DNA from: Dimorphilus gyrociliatus | Taxonomy: Eukaryota > Annelida > Polychaeta > Dinophilidae | Assembly: GCA_904063045.1 (NCBI GenBank) | Contig: CAJFCJ010000005.1 | Coordinates: forward strand, 961,167-1,025,166 | Direction of reading: 5' to 3' | Length of the DNA: 64,000 bases | Shown here: positions 24,760 through 35,357 of the stretch, in pieces | Numbering within the stretch: position 1 is the first letter of the stretch | Layout of the letters: the number at the start of each line of letters is the position of its first letter | Translations under genes and position numbers: made by a program | The notes under the pieces: model-generated | What the model was told of the DNA's origin: nothing | What the model saw: the letters and a program-made list of their open reading frames with translations, nothing else | Databases searched by the model: none

Positions 24760-25591
24760 ATGGCACCTACCGCAATATGGAGAAGTATAACAACAACTAT
24801 TGCTAGCATATTTAAATCATCGTCACATATCAAGAACTTTACAATACTTATTATCTTATACACTTTTACGGGTCTAATAGCTGATACAAATATTCAACGT
24901 TTGTATTATCTAGAATTAAGCGTTAACATTCTTAAAAAACCCATTTATCGCTCAGGCTCCTTTCTTTGTCGGCAATGCGGTCATACAGTTGTATTTGCCA
25001 ATGATCTTACTAGGGTTGCTAGCGACATGTCGCTGAGACAGAGAAACGATAGTCTTCTGGGAAGGAAGGGAACATTGATACAACTCTTACAAAACCCTGC
25101 CGGGGCTAGATTCGAGGTGATTACATCAAAGAGAGCTCATGTAACCAAATCTACGGTGGTAAATATATTGTTTTTAACCTCTTAACCTAATTTATAATAA
25201 GCATATAATCTCATAAATACATACGTTTATCATTCTTTCTAGACTGTAAGCTCAGACACTTGGTTTACTGGTTTTTCGTGGAGAATTGCAACTTGCCCAA
25301 AGTGCCATTTTCATTTAGGATGGTATAAATACGGTTAAATACATTTATTAAACATTGTTTTATTCAAGTATTTCTATCCATTTGTAGGAGCTACGAACCT
25401 CTCTTCTATAAAGGTGGATTAGCCGATTCCAAAGATACTTTTTATGCCTTAATCTTAGATAATTTATTGGATGAAACTTGTACGTTAATCCTTATTTACA
25501 TAATGCTTATATTCTAATATGAAATGTATTTTAAATTCAATTAACAGATGCCGATAATCTAATTATAACTCCAAAAGTTTATCAGAGTTGA
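24760..25591 (+). CDS. Secreted CULT-domain protein (thalidomide-binding fold of cereblon)
   Basis: Four exons: 24760-25158, 25243-25322, 25388-25479, 25548-25591; 615 nt, 204 residues. A hydrophobic segment (27-41) after a 26-residue N-terminus acts as signal peptide or signal anchor. The rest is one CULT domain: zinc knuckles C70-x2-C73 and C151-x2-C154, the N-P-x-G motif (112-115), and the aromatic cage W140, W146 and W160 (in TWFTGFSW and HLGW). The C-terminal FYALIL strand completes the fold. Cereblon joins this domain to LON and DDB1-binding parts in the nucleus and cytosol; both are missing here, as in the described secreted CULT family of animals, whose ligand is unknown. The donor inside GGATG (25322) was chosen because it restores HLGW-S-Y-E-P. 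An upstream ATG at 24743 opens only four codons. Confidence 0.85.
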
Positions 25592-27081
25592 AAAAAAGGT
25601 GAATTTTGAATAATCTACAATTGAACTGCAAAATTACAGTATACAATATATGATGAGAATGCCAAAATAGTAATTTATTTCTCTTGTTACATCCCAATTC
25701 AATTAAATAATACAAGATATTTAAAAGGATGAAAACGTTACTATAGAAACAGAGAAAAGAAAATGATAAAAAAAAACAGTTATCTTCCATCAAATTAATT
25801 AGCTGGCTTTACAGGTTTCTGCTTCTTTTCTTTTTTTTTAAAAAAACAAAGGTTTTCGGAAAGCATTTGTACATTTTTAAGAAATTTCAATATTATTTCG
25901 ATATAAAAATCATAATAAAAGCATAAACATTTCTTATTAAAGTATTGTATTACTTTTTTTTGTTATATAGCAAATAGAATGTAACAATAAATAAATGCAA
26001 TATTACATATAAAGGAAGGTATTAAGACAATCATTCTCTGCTTTAAACTTTGCTATAAATATCTATAAGTAAACGACCTTAACCGAAATCTAGATCAAAA
26101 TTCTTAGTGTTCGCTTTACTGAGTTCGAACTTAACTAAAAAAGAATTTGAATGTAATTAAAAGCTAAAAAAGTGAAGAAAAGTTTGTATAGATCTCTATC
26201 ATGTTGTTCTGATGCGAAATGGATATAGTAGTGTCTACTAATTTTAGTTAAATAGAAGACTCCTACATTTTGTGATGAAAGGTTCACTCTGTTAAAAAAA
26301 GGTGTTGAACTCTTAGTCAGAGGAATACTTCCACTTCATCTTACAAATGGAAACAGATGTTATCGGAAAATTCAAAGCGAATGGAATGATAAATAGAGAT
26401 TTTATAATGAATTGACAAACTTTTCAATGATGTAATTGTTTGAAGATTTACCAGTTTGATTAAAATTCATTTCAGATCATTCCTAGTTTAATTAACGACA
26501 ATCTTATTATATCTTTTAATCAGTAATTTCTCTGATTTGTTTGTTCACCTATAACCAATTTGGCAAGAAAGTTCAAAGCCTTCATTTTCTATAGCCAAGA
26601 TATTGGCAAATATTCTTTTGAAATAGCCAAGGTGAAGACGTTAAATTATACAGGTTTAGGGTGTATGTACTGAAAATCTGTTGGAAGTGTAATAAGTATC
26701 GATTACGTCCTTGCCGTACATGTTATTTACCTTCTAGTCTGTTGAGAGAAGAAGAGCTATTTTAATATTATTGAATTTTAGGATAAGTCTCTCATTGATG
26801 TTTCATTACTCTACAATCTCTATTCCTACGCTCTCTATTCCTACTTTGACGAAGAAGACCATAGTCGTGATGGACTTTTTTTCAATTTATTAAGTCAAAT
26901 TTTATTTTAATAGTGCTAAAGTTCATCTTGTGTTCCAAAAGAGAAAATGTGATATTAACATATGATTTTTAATGTTCACTTGTCTAATTTACATAAACCG
27001 TCTACGTTTCTTCTATCAGAACAGCATTCCAGACAGGATCTTCAAAGAAAAGGTTTTAAAATTAGCAAATATATTTAGATG
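25592..27081. other. Intergenic stretch between convergent genes
   Basis: AT-rich, with no exon recognised. It should contain the 3' UTRs of the CULT gene (plus) and the astacin gene (minus). Confidence 0.5.
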
Positions 27082-29278
27082 CTAATCTGAATATAGAAAA
27101 AAATACTTCAAGGTCAATCTTCCATTAGTATTAATCAAGTATTTATCATATTTCGAACAAGGTCGTTCGTCCCTAGCGCATGACTCTGTTTTTGTTTTAT
27201 TTTCGCCTCCAACACATCGGATCAGACGGTTTCTGACAAAAAAATATAGATTACTATTATTGGCTAGAGTATAATAGACAAATACAACTTACAACTGATT
27301 AGGGCATAGACTATATTTAGACTTCAATCCGCAACCTCCACACTTACACTTCCTAAATTGACAACTAGTCCATTCAGTGTATGCTTCCTTAGCATTTGGT
27401 AGGTTTTCACTTTCTTTATGCTTCTTAGCACCATCTGCAACAAACGTTAAACTTTTAAATGATAACGTTTTGTATAGAAAAAGTTGTAAAAGTCCATTAC
27501 CGACTGATACTATTGCTTTAAAAAATCCTTGATACTTTTTAACATTGGTCCATACCATATTAGGTCTAAAAGTGACAATCATTACATTCGATTCGGATAT
27601 TATATCCTCTGGAATCTCGTTGCAGCACAATCTAAATGTTAATATGTAAAATTCTTTAAAAAAACGCTTTATTCCATTCCATTACTCTTTACCTATAACC
27701 GTTCTCTCTCATATCTTTTTTGAACTTGACCTCCACCCATTGTTCAACGCATTGGTGAAGCATATAACAGGCATCTTTGTTTATATTAAAGTCTTTGAAT
27801 GTTATTCTTATCCTAGTATTTTCAGGGCTCTTTAAAAATAGAGTTTAAATAGATAAAACTCATAGGTTTGTTAATATAGACTAACGGTAAATTTCCAATT
27901 ACAATTATGACCAACTTCGTAACGTTTCGCTTTATAGTTAGGAGAAGTAATCACTTTTTCTTCCCCAACTTTCATAAATATGTCGCCAGCCGTTTTACAA
28001 CCTGTTAAAAAACAAAAGAGTTTTTATTTGTTCTATTCTAATGATAATACGTAGGAGTTTAATACTTGAATGGCTTAATTCAACATTTTCGCAGTAATCT
28101 CCTCCTAACCCGTCAGGACATTTACACTTTGAACAATCTTTTGGATGAGGATAACCTCCATTCTGGCATTTTATTGATACGCCTTTACATTGGCAGTATA
28201 TTTGATTCATAAGGAATCCGTCCAGAAATGAAATTTCAACCCTCTGCCCCAAGTTTGCCTGATAGCGTTTATCTTTTGTAATTATTGTCGGTTGTTTACA
28301 AATGTGTTTTTCCCTTTTGCAACTGTAACACAGAATCTATTCGTGATTATAATTCTCAATTAATTAAAAGAATTCGTACAATGCCTGACTATTGTATTGC
28401 ATAAGAGAGTTATAATCATACGGAATTCCATATGTGACCAGATTATCATCCAGACGAAAATTTTTTTCCAATCCTCCCCTAACGAAATCCCAATTAATTT
28501 TAACATACTCATCTCTATCAGGCCTACATTGCTCATGAGAAAAACCCACAGTATGGAAAAATTCGTGAATAGGTGTACCCTAAAAATTTGTTTTCAGAAT
28601 AATATTATGAGTATACTGTATACTTTTTATTGACCAATACAAACTAGAGCGAAGCAATTATCTCCTAAGTTTATATCCAAGTCTTTGGGCAATTCTTTCG
28701 TAAAGCCAATCAACGCAAAGCAACTAGAATTAAAATAGTAAATAGAATCATTGACTATCATTGCTCTAACTAAGAGCTTATTATAATTGATAATATGTAA
28801 TATACTATCTATTTACCCATTCGCCTTCTTCTGTATATTTATATAGTAGTCTTTTTTTGGTTCAGCTTTGGTTAATTGTCTAAATTTAAGGCAAGTATGC
28901 TCCTCTATCATCTTTAAACTACTATTTAATTTCTCCAAGAGATGCTTATCTGAAAAATAGAAGCAAAGAATCCAACGATAAATTGGAATATGTTTATATA
29001 AATACTACCGTAATTTCCATCTATAACGTAGCCAATCGGTTTGTTAACATTAAACTTTTCGTACTGATAATTCTCAAAGTCAACTACATTTCTTTTGGAT
29101 ATTTTATGAATTTTTGTGACGTAATTCCCTTTAAGAATCTTAGCTGCAAGACTAGCATTTCCCTTTTCAAGGGTTAAAAAGAACTAAAAAGAGATGATAA
29201 GAAAGACAAATAAGAGGGTAAGATTTATGGTTTAAATTATATAACTACCAATAATCCAATCAGGGTTATTGAGAACAT
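27082..29278 (-). CDS. Astacin metalloprotease with EGF, CUB and TSP1-like domains
   Basis: Eleven minus-strand exons: 29278-29249, 29183-29009, 28949-28817, 28723-28645, 28579-28380, 28322-28066, 28001-27886, 27829-27693, 27631-27501, 27434-27293, 27232-27082; 1551 nt, 516 residues. A signal peptide (1-15) is followed by a short prodomain. The catalytic domain carries the zinc motif HEFFHTVGFSHE (144-155), the RPDRDEYV extension and the Met-turn SLMQY (197-201). Then come an EGF-like module (about 249-284), a CUB module (about 293-425) and a Cys-rich WTSC...CGGC...CVGGE tail resembling a thrombospondin-1 repeat. This order is that of nematode and other invertebrate NAS proteases, which cleave extracellular matrix or cuticle proteins. 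The usual F-x-G-D prodomain switch is not seen, and the Met-turn has Gln where most have His. The last exon is the least certain. Confidence 0.88.
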
Positions 29279-29404
29279 GTTACACTTCAAAATCATAATT
29301 TTCAATAACGAATGTTTGCAATTGCAAATCTTTTTTAAGCTGTTTGAACAAAACACCTGTAACGTGTAACGTGAATGATATTACAAAAAAATTAAAGTAC
29401 TGTA

Positions 29405-29467
29405 AAGAGAGAGAGAGGCGGGAAGGGGGCGGAGAATCGAGAGCTACAGAGAGAGAGAGAGAGAGAC
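29405..29467. repeat. GA-rich tract upstream of the astacin gene
   Basis: Two GA runs flank a GC-richer purine segment, about 130-190 bases upstream of the astacin ATG. Confidence 0.85.
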
Positions 29468-29621
29468 TGGTGGAAAAGAAACAAAAAACAGTAAACTTTG
29501 TTTTTTATTCGCCAAACAGTAAATAGTTCAATTTATTAATGTTAAACACGAAAATAAAGCAATGTTCATCAAAAAAAAACTCTTGTGGCATAGTTCAGAA
29601 AATCTTTGTTGTTTTTAATAC

Positions 29622-30591
29622 TTAAATACAATACTTTCCAACTTCATCGAACATCGTATGAACATCGTAATCTCTGGCTCTTCTTGAGGAATTAAAGCGT
29701 GATTTTCTTTGGTTACTGTTTTTCAGATTGAAAATATCATTCTTCTCTTCAACACTTAATAAAGTTTTGTAGCAATTGAATATACTATTCAACTCAAGAG
29801 CCGACATTGTTGGAAATCTAATGTCGTATAAAAGATCTCCCAATATTTCCCGCGCTTCTCCCTTCTCGTTCTTTGTCCATTCCATAAGAAAGCAAAAGAG
29901 ATCGTATTCCGTGCAAGATATCTCTTCTAAAAGTAATATATCTTTAAAGCTCTCTCTTCCGAGATAATCTAATCCGTTTTCCAAACATTGAGCTGTTTGA
30001 ACAGAAATTAAGCAAAGACATTTGACTTTGATCTCATCATCTTTCAACCATTTTGACGCTTGTAGATAGAGGCAGACGTCTTGAATACTTTCAGACATAT
30101 TTGATAGGATTTTCTGTCTGCAGAGGCTTTTCATTTGAGGTAGAATGTATTTTTCAGCCAAATATAATAACTCGACAAGAACATCTCCAGAATTATTTAA
30201 AAGCTTTGAATCCTTCGAATAAATGTACCTATATGTTTAGATCATAGCGTTTATTAGTTGTTTGTTATGAATAACAATTTAAAGCAAAGAGAAATAAGAC
30301 TGTGAAACATATTGTGCCTGGAAGAAGGAAATACCTTAAAAATAATTTAAAGGCTTCCGGAGTTGTATCTTCAATAAGTATGGGATCTTGTTGCGACCAT
30401 GTATTGGATAACATGGTTCGGAAAACCATACTTTCGCAGAACAATAACACACGATGAGCCTTGATTATTACCTCTTTACCATTATCAACAATCTTGAATG
30501 ATATATCAGCAAATAGTCCATTCTCGACTAACTGACACATTTGAACACATCGATTAAAGTCTTTATGCGAAATTGTATCTATATCTTCCAT
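29622..30591 (-). CDS. BTB-BACK domain protein without a C-terminal PHR or Kelch part
   Basis: Two exons, 30591-30335 and 30228-29622; 864 nt, 287 residues. The BTB/POZ domain spans about residues 20-125 (FADISF, HRVLLFCESMVFRTML, and FKLFLRYIYS across the splice junction, then LLYLAEKYILPQMKSLC), and a BACK domain follows to about residue 240. This combination serves as a substrate adaptor for cullin-3 ubiquitin ligases. The BTB is closest in style to BTBD1/2/3/6, which continue with a PHR domain; here the protein ends after BACK with about 45 basic or disordered residues, so it is either a short relative or a truncated copy. It lies 340 bp upstream of the astacin gene on the same strand; the two need not be related in function. 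Confidence 0.85.
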
Positions 30592-30820
30592 ATCAAATTA
30601 AAAAATGTGCAGTTTGTAAGAAGTTTGTGCAAAATTTAACTTATTTTGGTCAAAGCTAATGTCAACTCCGCACCTCGATTTCGTAATATTAACCACTCTA
30701 CCATTTGAAAACCACGTTTCAATAACAGTGTTTATTATAAATAGAGTAAAACTTTTTTCCTTTATGAATAATCCTGAATAATAATCTATTGGTCTATCTC
30801 TGATTCATTTTTTTATTTTG

Positions 30821-30834
30821 GCGCCATCTACCGG
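30821..30834 (-). promoter_or_regulatory. CTCF-like binding site
   Basis: The minus strand reads CCGGTAGATGGCGC, matching the bilaterian CTCF core CCASYAGRKGGCRS at 13 of 14 positions. It lies 230 bp upstream of the BTB gene start. Binding is inferred. Confidence 0.4.
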
Positions 30835-31903
30835 CTTCTAAAAATTTTTTGAACGTAACTCAAAAATTGGCTTTATACAGTATATGTCATGGCCGTCTAG
30901 TCAAGATTGAAAAAATACCAATTAACCTGTCGTGTTTGCGGTTGAAAAAAATCAACGAAATCTTAATAAGATGAATAAGTCATTTCGTGATTTTTTTTCG
31001 GTTAAGTACAGCACTTAATTTTCGACACTTCAAAGCTCCATTTATTTTCCTTTTACTAGGAGAGTCCATATATATTTTGGGGCAAGTAAGCTATCGGAGT
31101 GACTCTATTCTAGATAGAATAACACAAATGCACATCAATGTCAAAAGTTTTAAAAAAATCTTTCTCTCTTCCTTTTAATCTAACCTTTTCAACCTTTTTC
31201 TTTCAATATTACATTCAAATTGAATTAAACTTTAATAAGCTTGTTCAACGGATTATCGACTTAATCTAATCTCTCCTATTCATAAGCGGATTATTGATAA
31301 AAAAAGTTATTGGTGGCGGGATGAACAGAGTGTTAGGCATCAATCAAAAATTATAATCATTTTAACAAACCACTGATAATTTAGTTATTTATGAATGTAA
31401 AGTGAAAAACACACCCTTTCTAATAATTTGCTGACGTCATTGTCATCTTAAGTGGAAATAAATGGCTAATGTAATAAAGAGAGTAAGAAGGAAATTTATG
31501 AATGATGCATTTCATAGAGTTATTAATTATGCAAAATAAAAAACAGTAACACCTCTTACAGCTGTTCTTTAGTTTAAATTCTATAATTGTGTTATTCCTC
31601 TTGTATAGAGAGAGAGAGAGAGAAAGTATATAAATTTATCCTTATAATATTTATTTATATACGGATATTACAATGCAATATATAAAGAATACGTTGTGTT
31701 GTATATAATAGATGCGCATATTTATTTACATAGCTAATTCAATGAACATTTTTTTATAATAAACTATGATATGAAGAGAATTGTTTATATTAAAGAATAT
31801 CTTATGCAAAAGTTCATACGTAGAATATGAAAGTATGTTCGTGATATCTATACGAAAAGCGGTTTCCATTAAGAGTAATCGAGACGCTCATTCAAATCAG
31901 ACG

Positions 31904-31955
31904 GTCCGCTCTCAGTTTGTTCGTTTGTCCTAAACAAATTAGAATGAGAGCGGAC
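31904..31955. other. GC-rich 52-nt hairpin
   Basis: The arms GTCCGCTCTCA (31904-31914) and TGAGAGCGGAC (31945-31955) are perfect 11-bp inverted repeats, with an additional inner pairing TTTGTT/AACAAA. The arms are far more GC-rich than the surroundings. It could be a small structured RNA, a palindromic protein site or a chance remnant. Confidence 0.6.
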
Positions 31956-33027
31956 TAAGAGGAAAAGATCTTGCTAAGGGAGTGCTTAGTTTAAATCGTA
32001 AACGAATGAACAAAGAGCGCTACTGCTACTCATTTGGATATTGGAAAAAAACTCTTCCTCTTTTTTTAAACTTGTATTATGTTACCCTTAGCTACCAAAA
32101 ACGTGAAATTAAATATCAGTGAGAAATATGCTTCTGATATTGTCTATACGAAGATTTTATCCTGTATATTATTTGTATTAGCGCTGCATTGACAAACAGA
32201 TGTTTATATTATCGGTGTATTATTGTATGTTTTTATAGTTTTATCTTTCCAATCAATTCTATTATATGCTATACAAATTCTATACTTTTTTACTATATAA
32301 TATTAGATTTAAAAGGAAAACAGGCTACAAACTACACGACAAACATCAATAATCAGTAATTTATATTGTATAGTCCTGACTGAAATCTATTTGTCTGGTA
32401 TGTTCCAATTTAAGTAGAATTTCTTTTTCTTCTATATAAGGTTGGTGAGAAAGAGAGGAGGAAGAAGCCTATGAAAGATGACGTTTCAAAGACAAACTTT
32501 CTCATCTCGATGCAAAAGAGAGAAAGAGAAAGAGAGAAAGTGTATGTGTGTGTGTGTGTTTGTGTGTTACTTATTTTTTCCTCGTCAATTTCATTCTCCA
32601 GCGAATAAGGAGAAGATTAGGAAAAAGGTCTCTTCCATAGAGGAAATATAAAAATGTGATTGAGTTACATAAAGCCTTAGATAAAGTGTTTTCTCCTTGA
32701 TTTTTTTCTTAGAAAATTCTAACTGATCTACAATCTACAATAATATAAATAGCCCCCTATAAATTAAGGAGAATATTCCCTAAAAGCTATTAAGAGCAAT
32801 TTCTAAATTACGCAATAATAGAGCAAATAAGATGACATTATTAAATTACAGATGATAACTTTACACTTTTTAAAAACATAAATTTAAATTAGTCTTTGCT
32901 TTTATCTTATAGAATTTTTTTCTTCAGTAATCTTACTATTATATAAAGATTTAATATCTTGGCAATCTTATTTCATTATCCTAGGTGGTTATTCATTATA
33001 CTATTTCCTATTATATCTTGTTATTCA

Positions 33028-33041
33028 GCGCCATCTGGTGA
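33028..33041 (-). promoter_or_regulatory. CTCF-like binding site
   Basis: The minus strand reads TCACCAGATGGCGC, 13 of 14 matches to the CTCF core, in the same orientation as the site 2.2 kb to the left. It lies about 370 bp upstream of the SUEL receptor start. Confidence 0.4.
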
Positions 33042-33411
33042 TAGCTCTTTGCCAAAGACTTTTCGGCCTATCAATTCGCTATAAACTCTCGAAGAGCGAA
33101 GACTTCGTTTTCCCTCTATACATAAATATATATACTGTATATACAATAGGAAAAAAAGAGAAAGATAGGAAGATAATAATTAAGAAAAGACTCTACTTTA
33201 TTCGAATCTCTTTTTATATGTGGATTATACTTGAGACAAGTTCTTAAAGAGCGATTGGATAATTACTACTTTTAGTTTGTGTTCTAACTGTTATGGTTAG
33301 ATAAAGAGGTATCACTGCCAAATTATATAGAAAGCATTCCAGTCGCAGCTGCGTTTGACGAAAAACGCTTAAAACAGGTAAAAAGGAGTATTAGGGCCGT
33401 TGGCAAAAAGT

Positions 33412-35321
33412 ATGCTAGAAAGGAAATACTGCAGTTTCTTTATCATCTTAACGATTATCCAACTAGTTAGCGGACGGCTTAACCAAATACAGATTGGACA
33501 ACCCGGTAAGAAAGGCCTTTTTATCTTAATAACGAATTTAATAGAAGAGAAATGTGCTAGCTTTTATAATTTACGAAGAGTTTAATAGTATTTTCTCTTA
33601 TATATAGTAGTTCATTTAGATTATCATCCTGGTAAAGGAAATAGAAGTGTTGTAACACATCCTTTGCTATCTGCTAAAAGCCACTCTTCCATTCCCCTTA
33701 CACTTGCCATTGTGCCATCTTCTCTCTTCTCTTTATTTCTCGAATTTCATTGGATTTACTTCTAAAATGAAAAAAGATCGCCTTATCTGTTTCAGCTCTT
33801 TTAAACCAATAGGTTTCGACAGGCAAGCTCTTTTTTTTTTTTAACTATATTAAGTAGTCTCTTCCAATCCGTCTTCGTTCTTTATCTATTTACGGCTATA
33901 AACTACTAATTACTACATATTATTATCAATTAATGTGGCAACTGAATGATTTATTAAATCGTTCATTAAATCTATTATTATCACAAAAGAGTGAGAGAAA
34001 GAGAGGAGGAGAGAGAAGGAGAGAGAGAGAGAGGTATTAAACAAACGCTAAAGTTTATTTTTCTGATTGAAGAAGACGCGTTATAATAGCTGCCCCTTGC
34101 CAAGATGGTGACATCAATAGATTATCTTGATATTCCATTTCAATAATCTATCTGATGAATTTGATAATAAAGTAATTTTTCAACTTTTGGGTTCAATATA
34201 TAAAGTATTTAGAAATAGGCTGATTTGAAAAATCCTGACCTAAATGTATCAATACCAATAAGCAGTTATAAAACGTCTAGGAAAACAGTTTATTAGATCT
34301 AGAGAATTTTTAGACGCCCGATCGGATTATATTCGGATTAAAGGCTTAGTATATAAAAAAAACAGGGTCGAGTATCGGATCGATAGCAGCCCCTATTGAA
34401 AAAAGCCTGCTCGAAAAACGCTTAAGAGTCGGCGTACATCAAAGAGACGCTCGAAACAAACGTGGATAGATAGGGATTCCCGAAGGGAAACGCTTATGCA
34501 GCTTATCTCGCCATCTTATCTCTCCCCTTTTTCATTGCAAAGCAGTATACTTTGTCAATTAATTGCTTATTTAGCAACACTTTTATAATATTTATACGAA
34601 GATTACAATACCAAAAAAAAAATCAAAGATTCCAGCATATGCTTTTTCCGTTTTTACAGTTTTTCTATTAATTCGAAATTGTACCAGCTATAATTAAACT
34701 CTTTAATAACAATTTTCATTATATAGCCAAGTACCGAATTTAACTTGTATTAAACATTAGTAACAAAAAACGAAAATCAGCCTATCGAATACCTTTTTTT
34801 GATAACATAAAAAAGAATGAGTAGGCGGATGGGTGGATGGGCGAATGATTTTCCAATTTAATGGCAAAAGAACACGAACAGATAAATAAATAGAGTTAAG
34901 AATAAAAAAGTGAGGCTATAAAATAAAACAATGGACTATTAACTTATTATCCGAATAGGGAGAGAAGGATAGAAATTTTATCTTATGCTTGCATTTTTAC
35001 ATTGTATAAAATAGAGGAAAAAACCAAAAATTTGTCATAAAAGTAAAGAGATAAACTATTATCGGATCATCTTTCTTTCGTCATCAGTGAATTTCGTTGT
35101 CTAGAAGTTTCTTAAGGCTTTTCTCAAACCCTTCTCCTCCCTAGTCAAAACATTAATCAAGATACACTTTAGAAATCGTTTTTTCCTCCCCTCTGAAGCG
35201 ATGTCATATAGAGATTGCACTTATAGCAGTTAACAATTATCGAGAAAATTCTTTTCCCAATTGTTATTTTCCGGTATTTCGTTTCAATAGACCGACAGTA
35301 GTTGTGCATCGTACACAATCT

Positions 35322-35357
<36 letters not shown>

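Larger units (their letters stand above)
30592..33411. other. Intergenic stretch between divergent genes
   Basis: Holds two CTCF-like sites (30821, 33028), a GC-rich hairpin (31904-31955), short GA and GT repeats (31606-31625, 32519-32566) and, near its right end, a TATATAG (33324) that could serve the SUEL gene. No exon was recognised on either strand. Confidence 0.5.

Noticed and set aside
28397-28633. Plus-strand open frame over the astacin exons
   Set aside because: Antisense of the exon carrying the zinc-binding motif.
30663-30703. tRNA-like string on the minus strand (GGTAGAGTGGTTAA)
   Set aside because: It resembles a tRNA A box, but there is no B box (GGTTCGAATCC type), no acceptor stem and no anticodon arm.
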